Origin: Xanthomonas sp. DAR 34887
Lineage (GTDB): Bacteria > Pseudomonadota > Gammaproteobacteria > Xanthomonadales > Xanthomonadaceae
Length of the DNA stretch: 64,000 nucleotides
Assembly (NCBI RefSeq): GCF_041245805.1
Contig: NZ_CP162490.1
Span: 2,209,001-2,273,000 of the forward strand
Reading direction: 5' to 3'
The position numbers and the translations under genes are program-made. Positions 27,076 through 34,993 of the stretch are shown here, piece by piece. The stretch's first letter is position 1. The number at the start of each line of letters is the position of its first letter. The notes beneath the pieces are model-generated. The model saw only the letters and a list, made by a program, of their open reading frames with translations. It was not told the origin of the DNA and did no database searches.

Positions 27076-27140
27076 GTTTGCCCCGGGGGACTGCAGTGGC
27101 GAAGAGGCGCCAGTCGCGCAATTGCGCTGCCGGCCTTGGC

Positions 27141-27638
27141 TCAGCGCGAAGCGGCTTGCTGTCCGTCGTTTCGATCCAAATCTTCGCGCTGGCCGTCGTG
27201 CTCATCGTATTCGGCCTCGTCACCGGTCAGCAGACCGACGAAGGCGACGAAGACGATGCCGTCCTGGGCCCATTCCTTGGCCACGTCGTCGAGCAGTTCC
27301 AGCAGCACGTCGAACTCCTTCTTCGCCACCGACTGCAGCTCGGCCGCGTCTTCCAGCAGCAGCGCATAGCCGCCCTTGGCCGGCAGCCACGACAGGTCGC
27401 GCAGGCCGTCCATCAATGCATCCCAGTTGCGGCCAAAGCCGATGGGGAAGTCCAGCTGCGCGGCCAGCCGCATCAGCAGCATCGGCTTGCTGCTGCAGCC
27501 TTGCAGGTCGATCCGGCACAGCCGCAGGCCCGCATCGCGGCCGAGCGCGGCGATGCTGTCCAGGTCGCCGTTGGCGACGCGGTAGACGCCCGAGGCGGCC
27601 GGCTCGGCGAGATTCAGGGAAAAATTGAAGGTTTTCAT
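27141..27638 (-). CDS. Barstar-family ribonuclease inhibitor
   Basis: A 165-residue protein with a barstar domain. The family core is CRIDLQGCSSKPMLLMRLAA (about 40-60), then FPIGFGRNWDALMDGLRDLSW and the helix FDVLLELLDDVAKEWAQ. The acidic helices that plug the RNase active site are clearly present. The acidic C-terminal tail (DEAEYDEHDGQREDLDRND) is an extension. Its ATG shares the bases ATGA with the stop of the RNase gene (27635-27638), so the inhibitor is made directly after the nuclease. It protects the producer from the RNase encoded upstream. Confidence 0.9.
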   Translation of the reverse strand: MKTFNFSLNLAEPAASGVYRVANGDLDSIAALGRDAGLRLCRIDLQGCSSKPMLLMRLAAQLDFPIGFGRNWDALMDGLRDLSWLPAKGGYALLLEDAAELQSVAKKEFDVLLELLDDVAKEWAQDGIVFVAFVGLLTGDEAEYDEHDGQREDLDRNDGQQAASR

Positions 27639-28108
27639 GGCGACGGCCTCCCGGAGGCGATGCTGAAACTGCGGAAACTGGCGTAGTGGTCGTCGCTGTA
27701 GTACCAGACGTCCGGCGGGGTGCCGCCGGTGACGATGCGCCGCGTCCCGCGGTGCTCCAGCCCCGGCGTGTCGACGGTGTATTCGCGATAGTAGCCGCGC
27801 GGGCGTGACGGCAGCCGGTTTTCGCGGTTGCCGAACACGCTGCCGTCCTGGCGGTGCGGGAATGGGCCGCCGCGCTGGATCAGGGCGATGGTGGTGCGCG
27901 CTTCGGGCGGCAGGAACGCCGGCAACGTGGCGTCCGCGCTCGCGGCCGGGGCAGCCGGCGGCTGCGCCGGTGCAGGCGCGGACAGCGGAGCGGGATTGGT
28001 GAGCGAGGGCGCGAACTGCGGATGCGGCGGTTGCTGCAATGCGCGGATGCCCCACAACCCGGCGGCGAGCAGCACGATCGCGGCGATCAGTAAGACGGGC
28101 TTGCGCAT
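27635..28108 (-). CDS. Secreted or membrane-anchored barnase-like ribonuclease
   Basis: A 157-residue guanyl-specific RNase of the N1/barnase family. Residues 1-24 (KPVLLIAAIVLLAAGLWGI) form a signal or anchor, followed by a Pro/Ala linker (about 25-60). The catalytic domain has the general base Glu109 (YYREYT), Arg123/Arg124 (GTRRIV) and the acid His141 (YSDDHYASF), in the same order and similar spacing as Glu73, Arg87 and His102 of barnase. The pair with the overlapping barstar gene makes the assignment secure. The role (RNA scavenging or killing of neighbours) is not shown by the sequence. Confidence 0.88.
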   Translation of the reverse strand: MRKPVLLIAAIVLLAAGLWGIRALQQPPHPQFAPSLTNPAPLSAPAPAQPPAAPAASADATLPAFLPPEARTTIALIQRGGPFPHRQDGSVFGNRENRLPSRPRGYYREYTVDTPGLEHRGTRRIVTGGTPPDVWYYSDDHYASFRSFSIASGRPSP

Positions 28109-28440
28109 CGGGGAAAGCTCCAGCGAGAACGGCGGCGCCGCGCTCCGGCGCAGCAACGGCACAGTATGGGCGAGCGTGGCTGTTCGTGCTCTTAACCACG
28201 CGCAAGCAATGCCGGCCCGGCATCGCAGCGGCGCTGCGGGCGCTGCTGCAACACGCGATTCACATTCGACTAACCGGGTGCTGGCGCATGGTAGCCGCCG
28301 ATCCGCGGCGTCGGCCGCCGCCGCCGCTGCGCGATGGGACGATGTTTCCCCAACGCCGGTCTTGGTATGGTCGCCGGTCGTCCCTACCATTCATCACGCA
28401 ACGTCCGTCCTTCCGGCGGGCGAAAGTCCAGGAGAACCAC
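28109..28440. other. Gene-free interval before the superoxide dismutase gene
   Basis: The 332 bp between the divergent RNase and superoxide dismutase genes hold no convincing reading frame and none of the REP or GGGATT repeats. It must carry both promoters, but no hexamers stand out. Confidence 0.5.
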
Positions 28441-29052
<612 letters not shown>

Positions 29053-29077
29053 TCGCGCCAACAGCGCCGTTGATCGG

Positions 29078-29106
29078 AAGGCCGGGTTCGCCCGGCCTTT
29101 CGTTTT
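29078..29106 (+). terminator. Intrinsic terminator of the superoxide dismutase gene
   Basis: AAGGCCGGG (29078-29086) pairs with CCCGGCCTT (29091-29099) around a TTCG tetraloop, then TCGTTTT. It also separates the convergent AraC gene. Confidence 0.9.
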
Positions 29107-29112
29107 GTGCGC

Positions 29113-29601
29113 TCAGGCGGCCGGCAGGCACAGCCTGGCGGCGCCGGACACGCGCTCGGCGTCGTTGTCCGATACCGCGCCCGGCCTATCGGCGCCGGCG
29201 CTGTCGCGGTTGTGCCGCGCATACCAGCCCGGGGTCGCGCCGGTGACGCGGCGGAAGCTGTTGACGAAATGGCTCTGGTCGAAGAAGCCGAGTTCGTAGG
29301 CCACGGTGCTGACCGAGTGGCGTCCGCTCAGCAGCAGTTGCCGGGCGCGTTCGATGCGCCGCTGCAGCAGGTACTGCATCGGGCTGTGGCCGGTGCTCAG
29401 GCGGAACATGCGCGCGAAGTGGTAGCGACTGACGCAGGCGGCGTTGGCGATGTCGGCCAGGCCGATGCGCTCGGCCAGATGGTGGTCGATGTAGCGCTGG
29501 GCGCGGGCCAGTGCGCACGGGCGCAGGCCTTTGCCGGCGGCGCCGGCGGGCGGGCGATCGGTGGCGGTGGAGCGCGGGGCGGAAGCGTGGGGGTGGGGCA
29601 T
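29113..29601 (-). CDS. AraC-family transcriptional regulator (DNA-binding domain only)
   Basis: A 162-residue protein made almost only of the two helix-turn-helix motifs of AraC regulators: IGLADIANAACVSRYHFARM (about 46-65) and VSTVAYELGFFDQSHFVNSF (about 97-116), with the signature FRRVTGATPGWYARHN. The short N-terminus is Pro/Ala-rich and has no ligand domain, so it may sense nothing directly or may act like MarA/SoxS, where the level of protein is the signal. It is convergent with the superoxide dismutase gene, which is a possible but unproven target. Confidence 0.9.
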   Translation of the reverse strand: MPHPHASAPRSTATDRPPAGAAGKGLRPCALARAQRYIDHHLAERIGLADIANAACVSRYHFARMFRLSTGHSPMQYLLQRRIERARQLLLSGRHSVSTVAYELGFFDQSHFVNSFRRVTGATPGWYARHNRDSAGADRPGAVSDNDAERVSGAARLCLPAA

Positions 29602-29744
29602 GGCGTGTCTCCTGGGAAGCGCCGGAAACGCATGCGCGCGATCTCGGCTGGCGCCTGCGGCATGCGCGTGGATGCATTTCCGGGACCTGTCCATGCTGCT
29701 GCCGGCGTCGCAGCGCGGCCACCCCATTCCGGCAGAGCGGATGC

Positions 29745-30143
29745 TCACCCGTTCGGGGGATTCCGTTGCGTGGGCTTGCCCGGTTCGCGCGGCAACACCA
29801 GCAGGCGCCGGCCGAAACAGCGCGCGTCGAGCGAATAGGCGCCGGGCCCGAGCAGCGCCAATGCCAGCGCCGGCAGCACGGCCAGCAGCGCGCTGCCGGC
29901 CGCGGTCGTGCCCTGCCACAACGCCAGCGCCGGCACGGCGCAGGCCAGCGCGGCGGCGAGCGGAGTAAGCGCGCCGGCCACCGTCAGCAATGCCAGCGTC
30001 AGTGCCGCCCAATGCCAGTGCGGCGGCGCTGCCCAGGCACCGCTGGCGGTGGACGGCCACAGGCTCAGCGCCACGAACAGGCGCAGGGCCAGCAGCCCGA
30101 GTCCGGCGCTGCCGCCTGGGAACATGGAGTAAAGTCGTTGCAT
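29745..30143 (-). CDS. DoxX-like membrane protein
   Basis: A 132-residue protein with four hydrophobic segments (LGLLALRLFVALSLW; ALTLALLTVAGALTPLAAAL; ACAVPALALWQG; ALLAVLPALALALLGPGAYS) and the end motif GPGAYSLDARCFGRR, which resembles the conserved C-terminus of DoxX-type proteins. The function of these proteins is poorly defined (links to thiol and oxidative stress in other bacteria). Divergent from the histidine kinase gene across 141 bp that contain an inverted repeat, so it may be a target of that two-component system. Confidence 0.65.
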   Translation of the reverse strand: MQRLYSMFPGGSAGLGLLALRLFVALSLWPSTASGAWAAPPHWHWAALTLALLTVAGALTPLAAALACAVPALALWQGTTAAGSALLAVLPALALALLGPGAYSLDARCFGRRLLVLPREPGKPTQRNPPNG

Positions 30144-30151
30144 GGCCCTCA

Positions 30152-30184
30152 GGCTAAGGCCGGCGCAGCACGCCGGCCTAGCCG
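30152..30184. promoter_or_regulatory. Inverted repeat in the doxX-like/kinase divergent region
   Basis: GGCTAAGGCCGGCG (30152-30165) pairs with CGCCGGCCTAGCC (30171-30183) around CAGCA with one bulged A. It lies 9 nt upstream of the doxX-like start codon. It could be an operator for the divergent genes or a structured leader. No consensus for the neighbouring regulator is known to compare with. Confidence 0.4.
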
Positions 30185-30284
30185 TATTCGGGGCAGCGCA
30201 ACATCCCTCGATCGGGGTGTTGGCGGGTTCGGCGCAGCCGCCGAAAATCCGGTTTTTTCCTTTTTGCGAGCGAGAGAAAGCGCA

Positions 30285-33200
30285 GTGCGAAGTCTGCGAA
30301 GACGGCTTTGGGCGGGTGCCGTGCTGGTGCTCGGCCTGGCTTTCGCGGCGACGCCAGTCGCGGCCACGCCGGCGCCGTTGCGGCCCACGCCGCTGCACAA
30401 CACCGCTTGGCGGGTGGAGCAGGGCGCGCCGGCGGACGTATGGGCGCTGGCGCAGTCGGGCGACGGCTATCTGTGGATGGCCACCGGCTTCGGCCTGTAC
30501 CGCTTCGATGGCGAGCGCTTCGAGCGCCGCGAGCCGGCGCAGGGCGCGCACCTGCTGTCGCAGAACGTGACCGCGCTGACCGTGCTGCCGGACGGGCGCA
30601 TGTGGCTGGGCTATTTCGATGGCGGTGCCAGCCTGCTGCAAGGCGACCGGGTGCAGAACTACGGCGCGGCCGAGGGCTTCCCGGCCGGACCGGTGGCGCG
30701 GCTGGACACGGACGGGCAGGGCGCGCTGTGGGCGGCGACCTGGGCCGGGCTGGCGCGCTTCGATGGCCGCCGTTGGCAGCATATCGGTGCCGACTGGGGA
30801 TATCCGTCCGCGCGCGCCGACTGGTTGCTGCGCGACCGCCGCGGCGTGCTGTGGGTGAGCAGCGGCGACAGCGTGCTGCGGCTGCGCCCGGGCGCGCGCC
30901 GCTTCGAGCCGACCGGCATCGCCACCATGCTGTACGCGGTGCTGGCGGAAAGCCCGGACGGCCGCATCTGGTTGTCGGACCGGCGCGGCGGCACCCGTGT
31001 CATCGCCGCGGCCGACGGCACCCTGCTGCCGGCGGCGGCGCAGGTCGCCGCGCCGGCGCTGCGCGGCCTGGCGGCACGGCGCATGGGCTTCACCCGCGAC
31101 GGCAGCCTGTGGCTGTCCGACTTCGATGCGCGTGGCGCAGTGCGGGTGGTGCTGGACGATCCGCAGGCGCCGCGGGTGGAGCGGTTCCGCCGCAGCGACG
31201 GGCTGGCTTCGGACTACGCCGCGCCGGTACTGGAGGACAAGGAAGGCAATGTCTGGGTCGGCAGCACGCTTGGGTTGAATCGCTACCGCCAACGCAACGT
31301 GATGGCGCTGCCAGGCCAGCCGGGCGCGCAGGCCGGCGAGGTCGAAGTGCATGCGCAGCCCGACGGCAGCGTGCTGGTTTCCGATCCGCAGGGCATGTTC
31401 CGCGCCGACCGCGCCGCGGCCGAGCGGCTGCTGCGCGGCGCGCCGCTGGCGCAGGAATATGCGCGGCTGCACGACAGCGGCTGGGTGCTCGGCGCCGACG
31501 CCATCGAGCGCCTGCGCCACGGACGCCGCGAGACGGTCGCGTTGCCGGCCGGGTTCGCGCCGCGGCAGGCGCGCGCGTTCCTGTCCGACCGCGCGGGCGA
31601 TGCCTGGGTCGCGGTCGCCGAGCACGGCGTGTTCCGCTACCGCGACGGGCAGTGGGCGCGGCAGGCGCAGCTGCCGCTGGCGACCTGCACCGCGATCGCC
31701 GAGGACGCGCAGGGCCGCTACTGGTTCGGCTACGCCTCCGGCGAGGTGCGCCAGTTGCAGGGCGAACGGGTGCGCACGTTCGCGGCCGGCGAGGGCGTGC
31801 AGGTCGGACGGATCAATACCATCCATGCCGGCGCCGGCGCACTGCTGGTGGCTGGCGAACTGGGCATCGCGCAATGGCAGGGCGCGCGTTTCGCGACGCT
31901 GCCGCCGTCGCGCGCGCCGGGCTTGCGCGGCATCACCGGCATCGCCGAGAGCGAGGACGGCGAGCTGTGGCTCAACGGCGCGGTGGGCGTGACGCGGATC
32001 GGCCGGCGCCAGCTCGACGCGGCGCTCGGCGCCGCCGCGGCGACGCTGCAACCGGCCTACTACGGTGCCGCCGACGGCTTGCCCGGCCTGGCGGTGCAGG
32101 CCAGCCGCAGCGGCACTGCGGCGCGCGACGGCGACGGCCTGGTCTGGCTGGCCACCAGCCAGGGCCTGGCCTGGATCGACACCCGGCGCCTGTGGCGCAA
32201 CCCATGGCCGCCGCAGGTGTTCGTGCGTGCGTTGTTCGGCAACGAGCGGCCGATGCCGCTGGACGCGCCGCCGCTGCTGCCCAAGGGCACCACGCGGGTG
32301 CAGATCGCCTACACCGCGACCAGCCTGACCTCGCCAGAACGCATGCGCTTCCGCTTCCGCCTGGATGGCGTGGACGACACCTGGCGCGAGGCCGGCGCGC
32401 GCCGCGAGGCGTTCTACACCAATCTGCGCCCCGGGCAGTATCGCTTCCGGGTGATCGCCGCCAACAATGACGGGGTCTGGAACACGCGCGGCGCCACGCT
32501 GCGCTTCCGCATCGCGCCGCGCTTCGTGCAGACCCCTGCGTTCTGGCTGCTGTGCGCGCTGGCGCTGATCCTGGCGTTGTCGGCGCTCTATCTTCTGCGC
32601 ATGCACCAATTGGCCACGCGGCTGCGACTGCGGCTGGAGGAGCGCTACCAGGAGCGCGAACGCATCGCCCGCGAGCTGCACGACACCTTGCTGCAGGGCT
32701 ACCAGGGACTGATCCTGCGCACCCACGCGGCGTTGGGCACGTTGCCGGCCGAGGCGCCATTGCGGCGCGAACTGGAGAGCACGCTGGATCGCGCCGAACA
32801 GGCGCTGGAGCAGGGCCGTGACCGGGTCGAGGGCCTGCGCGCCAGCGCCGGCAACACGCCCTCGCTGCCGACCGCCTTCGCCGACATGCTCGAGGAACTG
32901 GGCGCGCAATCGCAGGTGCAGCGGCGGGTGCTGGTCGAAGGCGCGCCGCGGCCGCTGCAGCCGCTGGTCGCCGACGAGCTGTACCAACTCGGCCGCGAGG
33001 CGCTGCTCAATGCGTTCCGGCATGCGCAGGCGAGCAGCATCGAGGTCGAGATCGCCTACGGCCGCGATGCGCTGCGGCTGCGCTTGCGCGACGATGGCCG
33101 CGGCATCGAGCCGCAGGTGCTGGCCGCCGGCGGCCGCGCCGGGCATTGGGGACTGACCGGCATGCAGGAGCGCGCGCGGCGCATCGAGGCGCGGCTGGAC

Positions 33201-33326
33201 GTGTGGTCGCGGCCGGGCATGGGCACCGAACTCAATCTGCGCCTGCCGGCGCGTCGCGCCTACCGCGAACTGGTGCGAAACCGGCTATGGTGCCGCCTGC
33301 GCCGGTGGCTGCCGGGAACCAAATGA
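30285..33326 (+). CDS. Two-component sensor kinase with beta-propeller, Y_Y_Y and HisKA_3 domains
   Basis: A 1013-residue membrane sensor. A signal peptide (LRRRLWAGAVLVLGLAFAA) leads to a large periplasmic part of two-component-regulator propeller repeats (motifs such as GDGYLWMATGFGLYRFDG and EDKEGNVWVGSTLGLNRY), then a Y_Y_Y domain (residues about 660-730; MRFRFRLDGVDD, NLRPGQYRFRVIAANNDG), one membrane span (FWLLCALALILALSALYLL) and the kinase core. The H-box is ERIARELHDTLLQG with His799, and the ATPase has LYQLGREALLNAFRHA and LRDDGRGI. The start is a GTG at 30285 after GAGAGAAAG; earlier in-frame sequence is not protein-like. Its partner regulator starts 28 bp downstream. Confidence 0.92.
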   Translation: MRSLRRRLWAGAVLVLGLAFAATPVAATPAPLRPTPLHNTAWRVEQGAPADVWALAQSGDGYLWMATGFGLYRFDGERFERREPAQGAHLLSQNVTALTVLPDGRMWLGYFDGGASLLQGDRVQNYGAAEGFPAGPVARLDTDGQGALWAATWAGLARFDGRRWQHIGADWGYPSARADWLLRDRRGVLWVSSGDSVLRLRPGARRFEPTGIATMLYAVLAESPDGRIWLSDRRGGTRVIAAADGTLLPAAAQVAAPALRGLAARRMGFTRDGSLWLSDFDARGAVRVVLDDPQAPRVERFRRSDGLASDYAAPVLEDKEGNVWVGSTLGLNRYRQRNVMALPGQPGAQAGEVEVHAQPDGSVLVSDPQGMFRADRAAAERLLRGAPLAQEYARLHDSGWVLGADAIERLRHGRRETVALPAGFAPRQARAFLSDRAGDAWVAVAEHGVFRYRDGQWARQAQLPLATCTAIAEDAQGRYWFGYASGEVRQLQGERVRTFAAGEGVQVGRINTIHAGAGALLVAGELGIAQWQGARFATLPPSRAPGLRGITGIAESEDGELWLNGAVGVTRIGRRQLDAALGAAAATLQPAYYGAADGLPGLAVQASRSGTAARDGDGLVWLATSQGLAWIDTRRLWRNPWPPQVFVRALFGNERPMPLDAPPLLPKGTTRVQIAYTATSLTSPERMRFRFRLDGVDDTWREAGARREAFYTNLRPGQYRFRVIAANNDGVWNTRGATLRFRIAPRFVQTPAFWLLCALALILALSALYLLRMHQLATRLRLRLEERYQERERIARELHDTLLQGYQGLILRTHAALGTLPAEAPLRRELESTLDRAEQALEQGRDRVEGLRASAGNTPSLPTAFADMLEELGAQSQVQRRVLVEGAPRPLQPLVADELYQLGREALLNAFRHAQASSIEVEIAYGRDALRLRLRDDGRGIEPQVLAAGGRAGHWGLTGMQERARRIEARLDVWSRPGMGTELNLRLPARRAYRELVRNRLWCRLRRWLPGTK

Positions 33327-33354
33327 AGTGAGCGACTGAAGTGAGCGAGCCGAA

Positions 33355-33990
33355 GTGAACGAGGTGCCGTCCGTGCCGATCCGCATCCTCGTCGTCGACG
33401 ACCATCCGCTGCTGCGCGAGGGCATGGCCGCGGTGCTGGCCGCGCAGCCGGATCTGCAGGTGGTCGGCGAGGCCGCCGACGGCCTGCAGGCGCTGCAGGC
33501 CTATCGCACGCTGCGTCCGGACCTGGTGCTGCTGGACCTGCAGTTGCCCGGCCTCGGCGGCATCGAGGTGATCGTCGCCTTGCGCAAGGAATTCCCGCAG
33601 GCGCGGATCGTGGTGGTCACCGCCTCGCGCGGCGACGTGCAGGCGGTGCGTGCGCTGGAAGCCGGCGCCAGCGGCTATCTGCTCAAGAGCGGGCTGCGCC
33701 GCGAACTGGTCGAGACGGTGCGCGCGGTGCACCAGGGCCGGCGCCAGGTGCAGGCCGAAGTGGCCGCGGGAATCGCCGAACACCTGCTCGGCGACAGCCT
33801 GTCGGCGCGCGAGATCCAGGTGTTGCAGAGCGTGGCCGCGGGCAACTCCAACAAGGCCATCGCCGCGCTGCTGTCGATCGCCGAGGAGACGGTCAAGGCG
33901 CACATGAAGAACATCCTGTGCAAGCTCGGCGCGCGCGATCGCACCCACGCGGTGGCGATCGCGGTCAAGCGCGGCATCATCGAACTGTAG
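33355..33990 (+). CDS. NarL/FixJ-type response regulator
   Basis: A 211-residue regulator. The receiver domain has DD at 15-16, the phosphoacceptor Asp61 (PDLVLLDLQLPG) and the conserved Lys in SGYLLKSG. The C-terminal LuxR-type HTH reads LSAREIQVLQSVAAGNSNKA, IAALLSIAEETVKAHMKNI. The start is uncertain because only GTG codons are available (33355, 33364, 33373); no ATG is in frame. The gene must be expressed with the upstream kinase. The start region lies in three imperfect 14-bp direct repeats. Confidence 0.93.
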   Translation: MNEVPSVPIRILVVDDHPLLREGMAAVLAAQPDLQVVGEAADGLQALQAYRTLRPDLVLLDLQLPGLGGIEVIVALRKEFPQARIVVVTASRGDVQAVRALEAGASGYLLKSGLRRELVETVRAVHQGRRQVQAEVAAGIAEHLLGDSLSAREIQVLQSVAAGNSNKAIAALLSIAEETVKAHMKNILCKLGARDRTHAVAIAVKRGIIEL

Positions 33991-34014
33991 AACGGCGCGC
34001 GCCGCAGCGCGCGC

Positions 34015-34929
34015 TCAGGGCACCGGCAACGGCGGCACCGCGTCTGCCGGCGGCGGATCCAGCGGCTGCAGCGCCACCAGCAGGCCGCGCGGGTCGGTGC
34101 CACGCGCGGCGCCCGGCGTGCGCTGCAGAACTCGCGCGCTGCGCAGCGGACGGAAGCGGTCGCGTTCGAAGAACACATGGTCGGCCTGCGCGGCCAGCGC
34201 GAACAGGTGCGGATCCAGGCCGTTGCGCGCGGCATCGCCGCCTGCGCCGCGCAGGCGCGCGTCGCTGTCGCCGAAGCGCGCGGCCAGCGGTGCCAGGTCC
34301 GGCGCGTCGGCGGCGGCGTAGAAACCGCCGGCCAGCAGCGAGGGCACGCCCTCGGCGGTGGCGTCGATCCATGCCATCAGGTCGTCGGCCTGTTCGCGGC
34401 GGCTGGCGCCACCGTCGCGCTCGGCATGCAGGCGGGTGAAGTACAGGTTCACCGGTTGCCCGTGCAGGTCCACGCGCACCAGGCCCGCCACGCTGTAGTC
34501 CTCGAACGGATGCAGCAGCGTCTCCGCTTCCTCCAGGACCGGCAGCCGGGTCAGCAGCGCATTGCCGCGGCGTTGCGGCCGGCTCGGCGGATCGGGGCTG
34601 ATGAAGTGGCAGTGGTAGCCGAGCTGCGCGGCCAGCCACTGCGCCTGGTTCGGCAACTCGGGGGTCTGCAGCACTTCCTGCAGCGCGATCGCATCGGGTT
34701 GCAGCCGTTGCAGCGTATCGACCAGACGCACGCGGCGCGCGGGCCAGTCGTTGCGGTCCTGTTCGAGATTGAGGCTGACCACGCTGAGCGTGGCCGCAGG
34801 CGCCGGCGGCACCGATGGCGCCACCGGCAGGCCGGCGGGCAGCGCTTGCGCGCCCGCATGCGTCACCAGGGCCAGCAGCAGCCAGCCGAGGCGATGCCGT
34901 CGTCGTGGGGTCGCGGTCGTGCGCGTCAT
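34015..34929 (-). CDS. Endonuclease/exonuclease/phosphatase-like protein with lost catalytic residues
   Basis: A 304-residue secreted protein (signal LGWLLLALVTHAGAQA). The EEP fold is clear: SVVSLNLEQDRNDWPARRV (about 49-67), DAIALQEVLQ (79-88), RRGNALLTRLPVL. Key sites are changed: the GDFN motif is GGFY (201-204), the TH motif is TR (165-166) and the terminal SDH motif is TDP (278-280). The metal Glu in LQEV (Glu85) remains. It is therefore probably a pseudoenzyme. It is the close paralogue of the intact N-terminal EEP domain of the next gene upstream (same NQAQWLAxQLGY segment), so it looks like a decayed duplicate. Confidence 0.82.
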   Translation of the reverse strand: MTRTTATPRRRHRLGWLLLALVTHAGAQALPAGLPVAPSVPPAPAATLSVVSLNLEQDRNDWPARRVRLVDTLQRLQPDAIALQEVLQTPELPNQAQWLAAQLGYHCHFISPDPPSRPQRRGNALLTRLPVLEEAETLLHPFEDYSVAGLVRVDLHGQPVNLYFTRLHAERDGGASRREQADDLMAWIDATAEGVPSLLAGGFYAAADAPDLAPLAARFGDSDARLRGAGGDAARNGLDPHLFALAAQADHVFFERDRFRPLRSARVLQRTPGAARGTDPRGLLVALQPLDPPPADAVPPLPVP

Positions 34930-34955
34930 GCGCCGGATGCTAGGGCGTACGGCTT

Positions 34956-34987
34956 CAGCGCCGCGTGTACGCAGACACGCGGCGCTG
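34956..34987 (-). other. Perfect hairpin between the EEP-GH3 and EEP genes
   Basis: CAGCGCCGCGTGT (34956-34968) pairs perfectly with ACACGCGGCGCTG (34975-34987) around six bases. It begins 7 nt past the EEP-GH3 stop. No T tract follows on either side, so it is more likely a 3'-end stabiliser or a Rho-dependent end than an intrinsic terminator. Confidence 0.5.
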
Positions 34988-34993
34988 CAGTTT

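Noticed and set aside
29511..30284. N-terminal extension of the propeller kinase by more than 250 residues
   Set aside because: The frame stays open only because of the G+C bias. It overlaps the divergent DoxX-like and AraC genes and has a low-complexity, Arg/Ala-rich translation; the GTG at 30285 precedes a signal peptide.
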